The notes under the pieces are model-generated. The model ran no database searches. It had not been told where the DNA came from and saw only the letters and a list, made by a program, of their open reading frames with translations. Made by a program: the position numbers and the translations under genes. A stretch of DNA of 64,000 bases from Proteles cristata cristata (taxonomy: Eukaryota > Chordata > Mammalia > Carnivora > Hyaenidae): positions 1,426,001 to 1,490,000 of the forward strand of contig JAESUZ010001514.1 in NCBI GenBank assembly GCA_017311185.1. Reading direction: 5' to 3'. Below, piece by piece: positions 47,164 through 58,880 of the stretch (its first letter is position 1; every line of letters begins with the position of its first letter).

Positions 47164-47171
47164 AGTACAAG
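47164..47171 (+). CDS. ABLIM3: ABLIM3 8-nt microexon (completes Glu, then Tyr-Lys)
   Basis: Eight bases 'agtacaag' between 'ctctctacag' and 'gtaaag'. They complete GAG (Glu) and add Tyr and Lys, giving 'REYKIYPYELLL' across the join, as expected at the start of the abLIM headpiece. Entry phase 1, exit phase 0, so it is required to bring the headpiece exon into frame. Too short for any ORF caller; found by phase matching between flanking exons. Confidence 0.92.
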
Positions 47172-47713
47172 GTAAAGGAGATGCGTCGGCCCTGGGGGGT
47201 CTCTGGGACCCTGGGAGCCACTCCATGGGGGACCAGCATGAAGATGACCACACCCTCTTTACAGGGAAGGGAACATCGAATCAATAACCTCAAGGGTCTT
47301 CTTAAGACCGGCATATCAGTCCCTCCCCCGCTGACTTTCCCCGAATCCTGCCCTATGTCTCTTGACCACAGAAATCAGACAATTCCCTGTGGGTCTCGGA
47401 GACTTTCTGGAGGCTTGCCCATCACCAAACACTAGACATTTACAATTAGGAGGCCTTGTGCCACATTTATGTCAAACGCCTCCAAGCTTATTCCTAGCAG
47501 TATTAGGGGCCTCAGGTTTTGCCTTTGGGGAGAAGGGCCTTGAGGCTGCTAGGGAACCCCAAGGAGAACGGGCCCAGCCCTTCCTCCAGACTTTAATCCC
47601 TGGCCCTTTCCGGGGGAGAGAAGGGAGCCCAGACACAAGATGCGGTTGAAGGGACAAGTCTATCACCTTCACCCGACCTGGAAACCCACCCTCACCCGGT
47701 CCTTTCTCCTTAG
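47172..47713 (+). other. ABLIM3: ABLIM3 intron (short)
   Basis: About 540 bases without recognised repeats; acceptor 'cctttctccttag'. Confidence 0.8.
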
Positions 47714-47794
47714 ATCTACCCGTATGAACTGCTGCTCGTGACCACAAGAGGAAGAAATCGACTGCCCAAGGATGTGGACCGGACGCGTTTAGAG
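47714..47794 (+). CDS. ABLIM3: ABLIM3 exon: villin headpiece, N-terminal part
   Basis: 27 codons, phase 0/0 (about residues 620-646): 'IYPYELLLVTTRGRNRLP' then 'KDVDRTRLE'. This is the N-terminal lobe of a villin-type headpiece; the LP and DVDRTRLE stretch is typical of headpiece domains. The donor is 'gag|gtaagt'. It joins the final exon in frame. Confidence 0.96.
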
Positions 47795-48164
47795 GTAAGT
47801 GTAGAAAACTCAGCAGGAGCCTTTGGGTTTGAAGGGAGTCCAGAAGTTGCCTCATTAAAACCCAGCTCAGGAGGGCAGGCGGAAGCTTTAAGGTCACACA
47901 GCTTGTTGAAAAGGTGGAGACGCCAGCCTGGTTCGTTGAGCCCAGGTCAAAACGCTCTGTGCCGCCTTCCCAATCCGGTGAGCATCTGTGGTGCAGAACT
48001 TCAGCACGTCTCCCCCAAAGCTTCTGTAGACTTAAGACAAGAGCTAGATTTGGTCCCTGCTCTCAGGGCCCTGCCGACTGGTTGCTAAGGAGAAACACAG
48101 CGCTAGTTTTCTGCACAATGGTACAGAAAACCTGCGCTCCCGGTGCAGAGAGTGGGGGAGTCAG

Positions 48165-48330
48165 TGCTGTGTAGAAGGTAAGAGCGTCAGACTCCGGGTC
48201 CAGTCCTGGCCCCGCCATCCCTGGGCAAGACAGCTTGGCCAAGTGACAGCCTCTCCAAACCTCAGTTTTCTCCTCTGTGGAGTGGGGCAATTGTGGGGCG
48301 TCCTTAAGGGGTCAGCTGAAGTAAGTGAGA
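48165..48330 (+). repeat. MIR SINE relic
   Basis: 'gtagaaggtaagagcgtcag', 'gacagcttggccaagtgaca' and 'aaacctcagttttctcctc' follow forward MIR. Confidence 0.75.
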
Positions 48331-49469
48331 TGCTATATACAGAGCCTGTGGTGCAGTCCGGTAGTGACCTGGGCAGATGGACTTTGAAGGTTTGATGTGT
48401 GGAGAGAGGGAAGGGAGCATCATGAACAGTGGGACAGCATAAATAAAGCACAGAGCCAGGCCTGAATGTGGCATCGGGCTTTCCAGCAGTCTGCTGCCCT
48501 TGGCCTGGAGTTCCAGTCCCTGGGCCCCCGGTCCAGGAGCACACTCGGCCCCTTTCCACTGTGCCTCTCCCTGTCTCTCGCTCTCCCAGAATGCCCTTCC
48601 CATCTTGCCAGCCTTCTCCCTCCTCAGGGCCCTCCTGTCATGATGACTGTGTCCCAGAGCCACCCGCCGACCTCCCCAGGATGTGTCCCTCCCCCCTCCT
48701 CCAGCCTTCCCCAGCCCTGTGTCCAGAGTGCAGATCAAGCATCTCTCCACCTCCGTTGTATCAGAACTCCGAGCTATCTGTTCCCTCTGCCTGAGAGAGG
48801 CAGTCAGTCCTCCACCACGGGGCCTGGGCTAGGGGAAGTACTGGAAAATGTTTGTGGAATTGAATGCAGGCTTCTAAGAAAGGAGGCTCAGCAACCCTTG
48901 GGATGAGCATATCTACCACCCTTCAACTGACTGCTGAGGATTTGCCCAGAATAAAAGGCTGGGACAGAGGGAGGGATGTGTGAGTAGGCCAGGAGGTTTT
49001 GTGAGTCCTTCCAACTCCAGCGTGCTGGGCTAGCAGCCCAGCAATGTGATTATCCCCACGTTTACAAGGGCCTCCTTGACTTTAGCGGCCAGTGGCTGCC
49101 GGTGCTGAAGGGGACAGCTCCCACAGCAGCTCGGGAGAGCTGCGTTAAGGGATAGGAATGAGGTTTCGGGAACCTGGTTCATTCCGGAGGACCAATTGCC
49201 CTCTCACATCCTCCGAGATACCCAGAAGCTCTGACCAAGGAGGCTCAGCCTGCCCTAAGAATCAGAACCACCCGAGCTGCTCCTTAAAAACAACGATACC
49301 ACACCCAGCCTAGACCGATTAAATCACAGTCTGGGGAAGGAGCTCAGGCTTCCAGGGATGTCTAACTAACACGGAGTCAGAGGGGAGACCACAGGGCTAC
49401 ACACACTGCCCGAGTCCCCTCCACCAGCTCAAGGAGGGGACTGAAGAGCTCTTCAAGGAGCTCAGAGTG

Positions 49470-50000
49470 TAGAGTGTCATTCACCCAAAAAATATTTATT
49501 GAAAGTCTGTCATGTAGACCAGGTCCTGTTCTCGATGCTCGCAGGTTATCAGTGAACAAAACAGGGACCGCAGCCCCCGTGGAGCTGGCATTCTCAACAT
49601 GAGGAGACAGACACTAAATGACACAAATAGTAAATAAATTCTCTGGAACACGGGGAACTGATAGGGCTGAGGGAAGAAGTAAAAGGAGAGCAGAGTACTG
49701 GGGCTTAGAGGGGGAGGTAAGTTGCAGTGTTCAATAGGGTGGTCAGGGTAATCTCACTGCAAACGTGACATCTGAAATAGGTGAAGCACTTAGTTAGCCA
49801 CACGTATACAAGAGGAAGAGCATCTTTGCAAAGGGAACAGCCACTGCCGAGGCCCTAACACAGGTGAGGACAGCAGGTGGTGAGTGTGGCTGGGTCACAT
49901 GAGCACAGGGAAGAGGATGCGGTGGTAATGAAATCAAATGAAATGAGCACCAGACTCCTCCTCCCCCCACTATGTGACAGACACAAGAAGAGATGGTTGC
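49470..50000 (+). repeat. L2 LINE relic
   Basis: 'aaaaaatatttattgaaagt', 'atcagtgaacaaaacaggga', and 'gaacagccactgccgaggcc' follow the L2 3' consensus order. Confidence 0.7.
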
Positions 50001-50004
50001 AGGA

Positions 50005-50205
50005 GGGAGGGTGACCAGCAGTCGAGTGCTTCCCATGTGCGGGCCACTGTCCATGACCTGTGCTATCTCATTCCCCTCAGTGTATCCAGGAGGTAGGCAC
50101 TAGGATGCTCCCACTTTCTAGACGAGGAAAGAAGGCTCAGTGGGGTGCTGTAACTTGTCCAAGGTCACACAGTCATTCCTGTGTGGAGGGACAAGGCTGG
50201 CATTA
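50005..50205 (-). repeat. MIR SINE relic
   Basis: 'gagtgcttcccatgtgcggg', 'ttgtccaaggtcacacagtc' in reverse MIR order. Confidence 0.75.
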
Positions 50206-52339
50206 GGTGCTCTGAGAACTGGCAAAATAAGAAAGGGGGTGGCAGCCGGCCTTTCATGGAGGGTGAGCGGGAGAGCCTCAGTCTCCTCCAGCGTGTTCTA
50301 CAGTGGACACTGTACTTGAGTTGAGGCTGCCATTCCTTCACATGGAAACTGATAAAAAAGATTTGGGGGCACAGCAGAGATGAGCTAGAGAATCAACCAT
50401 AGCCATCATCCTCCAACAAGAACAACAGCAACAGCAAAAACATGAGATTAAATTACAGCTCCCCTTAGTCTTTACGGTAGAAGGAGTTGAGAAGAGGAAC
50501 CCCTCACGTCCACGATTTCTCAGCACTGACTCGCGTGTGAGCAGGACAAATAGAGCCAAGTCGATAGCATAGACAAAAGAAAGTTCTGTCTGACCCCCCA
50601 GAGACTGAAGGGACCTAACAGCCACATGTGATTTGTGGATGCTGTTGGCATCCTTGTGCAAACAGACAAACTGTAACAAGACTTATGTTTGAGACTATCA
50701 GGAGCATTTTTTTTTATGGACAGGCTTTGGGTAATTGTGAGGAATTACTGTCAACTGGTTTTTAGGAAAGAGAATATCCAGTAGGCATCGCGATGTTTTG
50801 AAATCTCTAGGAGAGATGCCCACTGCAGTATATAGGAATGGGCTGACAAAATGTCTAAGGTGTACTTCAGCCACAACAACAATAACAAAATAGACGAAGC
50901 AAACGTGACAAACTCTTGATAACTGTTGAATCTGTGTCATGGGCATGGATGTAGACATTGTGTGATTTTCTCCCTTATGAGTATTTTTGAAATTTTTCAT
51001 AAATACTCAGGATTACTTATGAATATTTAATGGAATTGCCCAGGAGGGCAACCAAAATTCACTGTGTTTGGAATCAGAAAGCCTAGCCTTCGCTCTCCAC
51101 TCTGCTGCGTACCCTGCCTCCCTCCCTCCCTCTTAGCCAAGTTAGTCATTTTAACTGTTTGACTTTTGGTTTTCTCATCTTTCAACTGGATAGAAATACG
51201 TATTGTTTTTCAGACTTGTTGGAAGGATTAAGTGAGAAAAATGGGGGTGATCGTGCAGTTGCGAACTACTGAGCATAACAGAAATGCAATGCAAGGAATT
51301 GCTGGTGTTGTTAAATACCGTTACATATTGAAACATCAGCTCAGAGTCACCGGCAACCAATGATATCTATCAGAAGTATCAAAGTTACCTTCGCTTCAAG
51401 ATCTGGAAATGTGGCCAAAATATCTGTATACGGAATTCTCAACGAATCTCCTTCAATATTCAATTAGCTAACATCATTGTGACCAATTGGGCATCTGAGC
51501 GATTCCAGCAAGTTTTCAGGCAGGATATATGCCATATATTTCTCTCTTCAAACATAATTTTTACATTTTGCGTTGAAACAGTCAGGCCTTCAGAAAGGTT
51601 GCAAGAAGAGTAAAATGAACATCCTTCTACCCTTTACCTAAATGCATGAATTGTTAACATGTCGCCACATTTCAGGTGCCGTGTATTCCTAACTCTGAAA
51701 GCTTTTGACAATGTATCGACTTTCAAGGCTGCTTGGAAGGGCAAGAGGAAGGGTAGGCAGAAAGGAGGGGGGAAGCCGGCCAAGGAATGCAGAACAATGT
51801 TTCATTATGTGGCATATTTCTTTTCATGTAAGACAGACATGAAAGGAAAATTCAGTGGGTGGAGAAATAGGAACAGCCGTTTTTTCATTGACCTGAGGAA
51901 CAGCCTTCCAGATCATCTGTAAAAATATTAGTAAGAGGAAGTACACCCTAAAATCTTGGACATGCCCCCTTTTACTCCCAAAGGAAGGAGGAATAGCATT
52001 CATCCATACACACGCTGGGGCACAGAAAGCAGGAAGCAGGATGCAGACAGCCGGGGTCAGCCAGCATGCACGGAGAGTCACTTAGGTGAAGCAGAATTCC
52101 CACTGAGTCTTGGACAGGGGAGGTCTCTCCAGACCAGCTACAGAGGTCTCTCCCCGAAAGTTCATTCACACAGTCTGCCATTTGACAGTTACTCATCCCA
52201 CACCCCTGTGGTCAGACACGGTGCCAAGCACAGCACACCCGGGGGATACATGCAGGGTCCGCTGCTGCCTGCCCCTGCCCCTAGCCACCACCTCGCGTCC
52301 TCAAGCATTCACTCTTTGTCCCCTCCCACCTTATTTCAG

Positions 52340-52453
52340 CGCCACCTGTCCCAGGAGGAGTTCTACCAGGTCTTCGGCATGACCATCTCTGAGTTTGACA
52401 GGCTGGCCCTCTGGAAGAGGAATGAACTGAAGAAGCAAGCCCGGCTGTTCTAG
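52340..52453 (+). CDS. ABLIM3: ABLIM3 terminal coding exon: headpiece C-terminal subdomain and stop
   Basis: The acceptor is 'accttatttcag'; 37 codons and a TAG stop at 52451-52453 (about residues 647-683). It reads '[18 protein letters not shown]', then '[18 protein letters not shown]' and a final F. The features are those of a villin headpiece C-terminal subdomain: paired Phe in 'EEFYQVF', the LALW segment, the basic NELKK actin-binding stretch and a C-terminal Phe. Family knowledge: this subdomain folds on its own and contacts F-actin. The protein ends exactly where abLIM proteins end. Confidence 0.97.
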   Translation, partial: RHLSQEEFYQVFGMTISEFDRLALWKRNELKKQARLF

Positions 52454-54615
52454 GCAGAGGCTCTATAAATATATATGCATTTATATAAAGATATATGTAA
52501 AATCTCTATACTGAAGCTCGGTATAATCCTCTCTTGTGTAATGGGAGACACTGCCTGCCATGAGACTTGCTTTTCTGTACTGTCAGGCAAGCCCACGTCA
52601 TCGAGGTATTTTTATGCTCCTTACTTTCTCTTTTCTAAGTGCTCTGGGGTTTGGGAAGGGATGTGAGGGACTCCCATCCTTTTGCTGGGGATCCTTTTTA
52701 TACTGAAACATCTGTCCTAACCTGAGTCCTCCAAGGTCCAGCTCTCTTTCTTAAAGGAGGTGCCTGAAGAAGTCTCTCTTCTCTCTGCTTCCCAGCTCCT
52801 GCCCATTTCCGGGGCGGATGCTGACCATGGAGTTTTCACACCTTATTGGCCCCAGAGGGGCCCTCCCATGGGAGGAGCCACAGCGATCTCCCTAAGTCAC
52901 TGAGCGCCTTGGAGAGCCCGTGCAGAATTTTCTCCATCTCCCCCAGTTAGGACTCCGGTGCTCTCCGGGGGTGATGCACGCGGCAGTGTGGGCCTCGGAT
53001 CTACTCGTTGCAGCAGCAGCCAGGAGTGAATAGGGCTGTGGCCTCTCTGCAGCTCCTCAGTCCTCCTCCTTCTGTCCTTGATCCTAACCTCTCCCTTGTC
53101 CAAGTCTCATGGTAGGAAAAGAAAAGGCACTTCCCTTCCCTCCGCCACTTCCGACTGGCCCCTTTGCCTGGCCCTGACGTGGAGACGAGGGAAGACGTGG
53201 GAGCTGGCAGCAGGAACCAGAACAGGGCACCTGTTAGAATTGGAGCTGCAGTACCTCTTGGGACCCTCCTCTCACCCCTGCTGTTCCCTGCACCCCCTGA
53301 CCCTTCCCCCCTTTGGAAGAGAGGCCCATTACTGCAGCCTGTATTCTTCAGCCTTACTACAATCGATGTGCCTGACAATTCAACACACCACAGGGCTAAT
53401 GTTCCCATCGTCGCTCCAACAGTACAAGTAGACAGACAACCTCTAATACCCCTCTAAACATCAGACAGGCCACATCCCAGAGAGAGCTTCCTGGTCTACC
53501 CGTGCTGGTCCCTGGGCTAAAAGGGCAACCAAACCAGCCCCCCACCAGTCATCGGCCCCCACTACAGGGCTGGCCATGTTTCATTGGGGAAACCTTTGGA
53601 AGAATGGCTGCTTATGGAATTCCAAAATGAAGCAATGGCCAACGTTCCTCACAATCACCTGAATTTCCCCCATTGGCTGCCTTTCCTGCCCCCTTGCCTT
53701 CCCGAACAGGGATAAGAGCTTAGCGCTAGCTTCTCTCCTCTCCTCCCTTCCCCAAACCTTTGACCCCAAGTTGGTGATGTCTGGTGAGTCTGTTCCTTCT
53801 CGGAGATGCCTTGATTTAGATCCCTCTGAGGTCACGGAGGAAAGACGAAGTGGGAATAACCATTATGACTGTCAAGAGGCTGGCGATGTGCCGTGGCAAA
53901 TATAGAACTGACTTCAGCCCAACAAACCCTCACTGAGCACCTGCTGATGCTGAGCACCTGCTGTATACAGAGCACTGAATAAGGGAAGGGAGATGGGAAC
54001 ACCAAGATGAGCAACATGGGATATGAGCTGGGAGGGGGGCAGGCATGCCTACTAACAATGAGTGTCATCAGGCATGGACTCAAACGTGATGGGTGTAAGG
54101 CGGAAAGTGATGGAAGGTGGCATGAGAGTATGTTTGTAGCACTCCTGAAAAGGTAGATGCAGTTGGTGGAGACCAAGGAACGCTTTCTGGAAGAGATTGC
54201 ATTTGAGCAAAGTTCAGGAAGGATCTTTGTAAACGGAGAAGACACTCTAACTTGAAAGGGCGATGGGATGAGGGGCCGCCAGGAGGTCTAATGGACTCTT
54301 ATTTAAAACATCAACCCTCTCTGCAATTCTCTTTTTGGCCAGTGTCTTTCAACTGTCCTGCCCCTTTAGAAATGTCCCCAGCCAGTCACAAGCATTGAAA
54401 CTGCCTCATTATCACTGGTTGAGAACTTGGCGAGATCGAAGGACTTTTGTTATTGTTGTTGGGTTTGTTTGTTTTTTTTGTTTCCCATAAAAGCACATAA
54501 TTTCAACCCAAACTCGTGTCCTTCTGTTGTCTCTAGTGTGAGTGGAAATGTGTGATATGGGAAGAAGCTGAATGGGCCACATTTTCCAAAATAAAAGAGC
54601 CTAGAGAGCATCTCT
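52454..54615 (+). other. ABLIM3: ABLIM3 3' untranslated region (end approximate)
   Basis: The region after the stop lacks splice signals and fits a 3' UTR of about 2.1 kb. It starts with an A/U-only stretch (52464-52505). Its 3' part contains L2-like sequence near 53915-54300. The end is set by candidate poly-A signals at 54486 and 54590, so it is uncertain by at least 100 bases. Confidence 0.6.
54486..54595 (+). promoter_or_regulatory. ABLIM3: Candidate ABLIM3 polyadenylation signals
   Basis: CATAAA, a known variant hexamer, lies at 54486-54491 and is followed about 25-50 bases later by GT/T-rich 'gtgtccttctgttgtctc', a good downstream element. A canonical AATAAA lies at 54590-54595, but its downstream sequence is CT-rich rather than GT-rich. 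Either or both may be used. Confidence 0.5.
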
Positions 54616-55844
54616 CTCTCGGCCTCAGTTCCCCCTTCCGTAAATTAAAATTTGACAAGGTAAGCGTCGCCCAGCTTGGTTCCTGCAGAGCATGGGGTCC
54701 TGGAAGATGGTAGAGTGTTCCAACAAATACACTCTCATGATCCAAAAAATAACTGTAATTACAACAGTTTGTTCTTATGTGCTGACAGGGTGCCAGTGTC
54801 TATGCCTTAGACTTTCTATGCCTCGTGTCATGTCAGTCAGCCTCCGTAACAGCCCGAGGGGGAGGAAATAAGAATAATTATTTCCATGAGGAGACAGCTT
54901 TGAAGAGGACACATACTTAACCATGGTGGAGCCAGGAACCAATTCCAGCTTTTGGGGACTTAGACCAGCTTAGCCGCTCTGAGAAGTCAGGGCGATTTTT
55001 GCCATGAGTGAAGCGCGCCTTCTTAAAGTGACTCAAACGATGAGAGCACATACTGTCCTGTGTGGCAGGAAATCCATCCAGCAGTTCGACGATGCCATCA
55101 GGGACCCAGGTTCTTTTCATCTCTCCACTCCACCATCCTCAGTACGGTGGCTTTAGTCCCCAGAGGTGACCCCCCTCGTGTTTACAAAAGGCTGCTGTGG
55201 CTCCAGGCATCGGGTCTTCACACGACCACTTTAAGAAAAAAAAAACAAACAGGAAAGAAATGTTTCTTTATGTGTCTCTTTTGATCAGAAAACTATCCTA
55301 GAAGCCCTCAGGAGACCTAAAGTCCCACTGGGGGCGAGGGAACAGGTCCACGGTCTCGCTGCACGGAATGCTGGGAAGTCGTATATTGGGCATTTTGAGA
55401 CTCAATGGTGGTAGTGAGACTCAGGCACTGTGCTGAGAAAGGAGATGGAGGAGATGAGGAAGGGCCTCTAGATAAGCGAATCACAGTGTCCCTGCCACAT
55501 ACCCTGTCCCTCGCCTTAGAGACTCGCAAGGCACATTGGCACATTGGCAAAAGTCCCCCAAGCCCCGCAGAACCTTTGTGTGATCCAGTGAGCTCATTTG
55601 ACATAACTCTGTTTAAGAAATGTTAGACTCACTGCATTCCTGCTGTATCCCCTATTTCTGTCCTAAAATAAACACTTCTTTCACGTTTGGCATCTCTGAA
55701 GATGAGGTGTGGCTGAAAAGTATCTCCTTTCCTGACTGCTCATCCTATGATTCTTCTAAGTATCGTGCCCACCACAGCCCCTCCAGACAGGTGGCTCCCA
55801 GATGTAACAGGACACTGAAGAATGCCCCCTTTGCTCCCTGCCTA

Positions 55845-56300
55845 CATGCGCCCAGCAAATACTTACTGAGCATCTGCTGGGAAGCAAGAGCACTGAGGAC
55901 TCCACTGTGCGTAAGGCAGCGTGGGCTCTCATGTAGCTCTGGTCTAGAGGAGGGAACAGACTGTACATAAGTGACAGAGGAAGAGACGGCACACGAAGAT
56001 AGCTACTGCACCACAACACAGAGTCCCGGAGAGAGGAGCAGAGAGGAACTCACTTCACGTCCTCACTGAAGGATGGAAACGAAGCAGCCAAGGGAAAAAT
56101 AGAGGTGGGAGCGCTCCAGGCACAGACGGATAGTGTGTGCAAAGGCACTGTGGTCGGTGAGAGTTTGGTGTATTTGGGAAAGAAAATGTTCCAGTGAAGA
56201 TAGAGAGGAATGAGTGAAGGGGAGAATGAGATTAGAAGAGGCTGGAAGGCAAGCAGGGGCCAGAACACGCAGGGAGATGGGAAGGATGCCTCTCATTCAT
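55845..56300 (+). repeat. L2 LINE relic
   Basis: 'gcccagcaaatacttactga', 'gcatctgctgggaagcaaga' and the later 'tgtgcaaaggcactgtggtc' fit the L2 3' region. Confidence 0.7.
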
Positions 56301-57214
56301 TCAGCCTTTGTGGCGATTGTCCGCGGCTTGTGCTGTGGTTATTAACTGATGAGATGCAGGGAAAACCGCTCTAAGCCCTGTTACTTGGAGTGTGGTCCCA
56401 AATCCCAGCACTGGAGTCACTTTGGGAGCATGTGAGAAACGCAGACTCGCAGGCCACACCCCCAACCAACTCAATACACATCTGTATTTTATTAAGACTG
56501 TGAGGTGATTCACACACATAGGGAGGGGCTTATGGACAAAGGCAACGCATTTATGCCAGACTTTGTGAAGTTCTAGAAGGAAACCTTTTCCCCGTGCAGA
56601 TGACCTTTTTGAACACTGGGGGGCAACCTTACATTAATAAAGCAGTACTTGGGTTGGGGGTGGGGGACACAGAAATCGCAGAATTTGAGAGTTAAAGTCA
56701 ACACAATGGCCACATTTCGGAGCCACAGAAACAGGCCCACCGAGCGTCTATGCAGCCAACTCACTTGCACAGGTGCCGGGGACAGAAACATGGGACTGGC
56801 TATGGAAGGTGTCCGCACCTGTAGCCGGCCACTGAACAGAGCCAAACGTGGAAAAGAAGGGCTCAAAATTCAAGGAGGGAAAAGCACTGCTAAAATTCGT
56901 ATTAATTAACATCACATAACTATGCCAGCTCCGGGAATACCCCGTGTGGAATTAGGCTGTATATGCTTCATTTAACACCAGACTTCAAGTGGCTAAAAAT
57001 CTTGACCACACAATGGTAAACACTTGCTTACATATACAGCCGAGGGCTGTTGTCAAGCTTTTCAAAAGCCCTGGAGTGAGATGAAATAAAATCCAGAAGC
57101 TGTGAAGATGAGAGCTAGCCTCTCGTTACCACCCAGGAGCCCCCTTGCCTCTTTACCTGGCCTGATCCAAGGTGATTGTGACTGGAGCAGATGCAGGAGA
57201 AACCAATGCCTGCA

Positions 57215-57215
57215 G

Positions 57216-57268
<53 letters not shown>

Positions 57269-57282
57269 CACATACACACACA
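57215..57282. repeat. (CA)n microsatellite
   Basis: About 50 bases of CA dinucleotides with one 'aa' interruption, then imperfect CA-rich sequence. Likely length-variable. Confidence 0.95.
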
Positions 57283-57611
57283 AGCACATGCGCTTAGTCC
57301 TCGGGGCAAATTAGGGCCACGTCTGCAGATGAATAAGGTCAAAACTTAAGGTGACATCTCTGCCCACGACCAAAAGTGTTTCCCAAATTTCAATCACTCA
57401 AACATAACCTTCTTAATTTCCATCAGATTCTTTACTTAATGCGATTCATGTGACATTTTTCTTTCAATTGACTCATTCCTGACATTTCTAGTTTAAGCAA
57501 TATTAGAGAAAGTATGGATTCATAAGGACCACTTATTTGCTTTTAATACAAATTCAAATACATTCATCACTTTGCAAATGAGTTGATGTGTATAACATCT
57601 AAATCCATCCC

Positions 57612-58320
57612 ACAGGCACTGTTGATGGGAATGCAAACTGGTGCAGACACTCTGGAAAACAGTATGGAGGTTCCTCAAAAAATTAAAAATAGAATTACCC
57701 TATGACCCAGCAATTCCACTACTAGGTATTTATCTAAAGGTTACAGGAGCGCTGATTCATAGGGGCACATGGGCCCCAATGTTTACAGCAGCACTATCAA
57801 CAATAGCCAAATTATGGAAAGAGCCCAAATGTCCTGATGAATGAACTGATGAATGTATAAAGAAGGTACAGCTTATGTACACAATGGAATACTACTTGAC
57901 GATGAGAAAGAATGAAATCTTGCCATTTGTAGCAACATGGATGGAACTGGAGGGTATTATGTTGAGTGAAATAAGTCAGTCAGAGAAAGACAGATACATG
58001 TTTTCACTCCTATATGGAATTTGAGAAACTTAACAGAAGACTATGGGGGAAGGGAAGGGGAAAAAATAGAAAGGGAGGCAAAACATAAGAGACTCTTAAC
58101 TACAGAGAACAAACTGAAGGTTGATGGGGGACAGGGAAGAGGGGGAAATGGGTGATGGGCATTGAGAAGGGCACTTGTCGGGACAAGCACTGGGTGTTGT
58201 ATGTAAGCAATGAATCATGGGAATCTACTCCCTAAGCCAAGAGCACACTGTATATACTATATTAGCAAACTTGACAATAAATTATGTTTTAAATTTTTTT
58301 TTAAAATTTTAACTTTAAAA
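57612..58320 (+). mobile_element. LINE-1 3' end (+ strand)
   Basis: 'gcactgttgatgggaatgca', 'ggttcctcaaaaaattaaaa', 'ctatgacccagcaattccac', then the 3' UTR 'gggcacttgtcgggacaagc' and 'gacaataaattatg' followed by an A/T-rich tail. Strongly 5'-truncated; only the ORF2 end and 3' UTR remain. Less diverged than the copy at 2840. Confidence 0.92.
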
Positions 58321-58787
58321 AATAAAAAATAGTTATAAATAAATAACCCCATCCTACACTGCCACCAATAGTCTGAATTCCACACTTTAGGAAGCATTGC
58401 TCTGTTTGACAAAAGAGGGAGGGGAAAAGGAGATGTGTGTCCCCTCAATTTCTTCATGATGACTGGTCTCCGGGGAGCCAAAGGGAAAGCAACCGGAAGA
58501 CCCTGCCGAGAGAAGTAAACACGGGCTTCTTTGACAACCACGCAGGGCCTGATGAACCCCTGCCCACCTCAGACTCTCACGTACCGCTGGCTGGTTCCCA
58601 GGGGTGTGCCAACAGGAAGTTCACAGACCTTGACCGTTTTTCGTTGGATACAGTCCCTCCCCTTGCTGCCCTGGGCTGTACAGCCCTTGGGTTCACAGGT
58701 GCAGTCATGAGCGGCAGTGGGGACATTCCAGCACCCCTAGACCCAGCCACCCTCAGTGCAAACCCCAACCCCACCGTTTACCAGGCA
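58321..58787. other. Unassigned sequence between L1 and LTR relics
   Basis: About 470 bases of non-repetitive-looking DNA. A 121-codon open frame crosses it but shows no recognised domain, so I do not call a gene. Confidence 0.6.
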
Positions 58788-58867
58788 TGGGTTACGGGCT
58801 GAAATCATGCCCTCCCAAATTCAGATGTTGAAGCCCTTACCCCCAGCACCTCAGAATGTGTCTGTAT

Positions 58868-58880
58868 TTGGAAGGAGGGC
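58868..58880 (+). repeat. 13-bp target-site duplication, left copy
   Basis: 'ttggaaggagggc' directly before the poly-T that starts the - strand L1. Identical to the copy at 62673-62685. Confidence 0.9.

Larger units (their letters stand above)
47795..52339 (+). other. ABLIM3: ABLIM3 last intron
   Basis: MIR relics near 48165-48330 (+) and 50005-50205 (-), a MER20-like fragment near 49205-49345, and an L2 relic near 49470-50000. A/T-rich from about 50.7 to 51.7 kb, with possible old L1 sequence near 51540-51700. The remainder shows nothing recognised. Ends in 'ccaccttatttcag'. Confidence 0.7.
5660..54615 (+). other. ABLIM3: ABLIM3 gene, 3' portion (LIM3 to 3' UTR)
   Basis: Nineteen exons join in one open frame to give 533 complete residues ending in a TAG. 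The order is LIM3, LIM4, a Ser/Pro/Tyr-rich linker, then a villin headpiece. That is the architecture of the actin-binding LIM (abLIM/limatin) family, and the sequence matches my memory of ABLIM3 better than ABLIM1 or ABLIM2. Family knowledge: the LIM domains are zinc-binding protein-interaction modules, the headpiece binds F-actin, and ABLIM proteins link actin to signalling partners such as STARS. The N-terminal exons (start codon, LIM1, LIM2) are upstream of the window. The first exon here opens with two bases completing a codon. If the full protein has the usual 683 residues, the window starts at about residue 151. The 3' boundary is approximate. Paralogue choice is confident but rests on memory rather than a search. 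Confidence 0.95.
54616..57600. other. Intergenic sequence downstream of ABLIM3
   Basis: A MIR relic near 54765-54940 (-), an L2 relic near 55845-56300 (+), a MER20-like fragment near 56380-56520, and a CA repeat at 57215-57282. No gene recognised; the short open frames have no known domain. Confidence 0.7.

Noticed and set aside
52036..52453. Reading the terminal exon as starting upstream, in the 165-codon frame from 51956
   Set aside because: The frame is continuous with the headpiece, but phase and protein match both require the acceptor at 52339/52340; upstream residues do not resemble abLIM sequence.
58437..58802. 121-codon open frame on + near the LTR
   Set aside because: No recognisable domain, no splice signals noticed, and its 3' end runs into the LTR relic.
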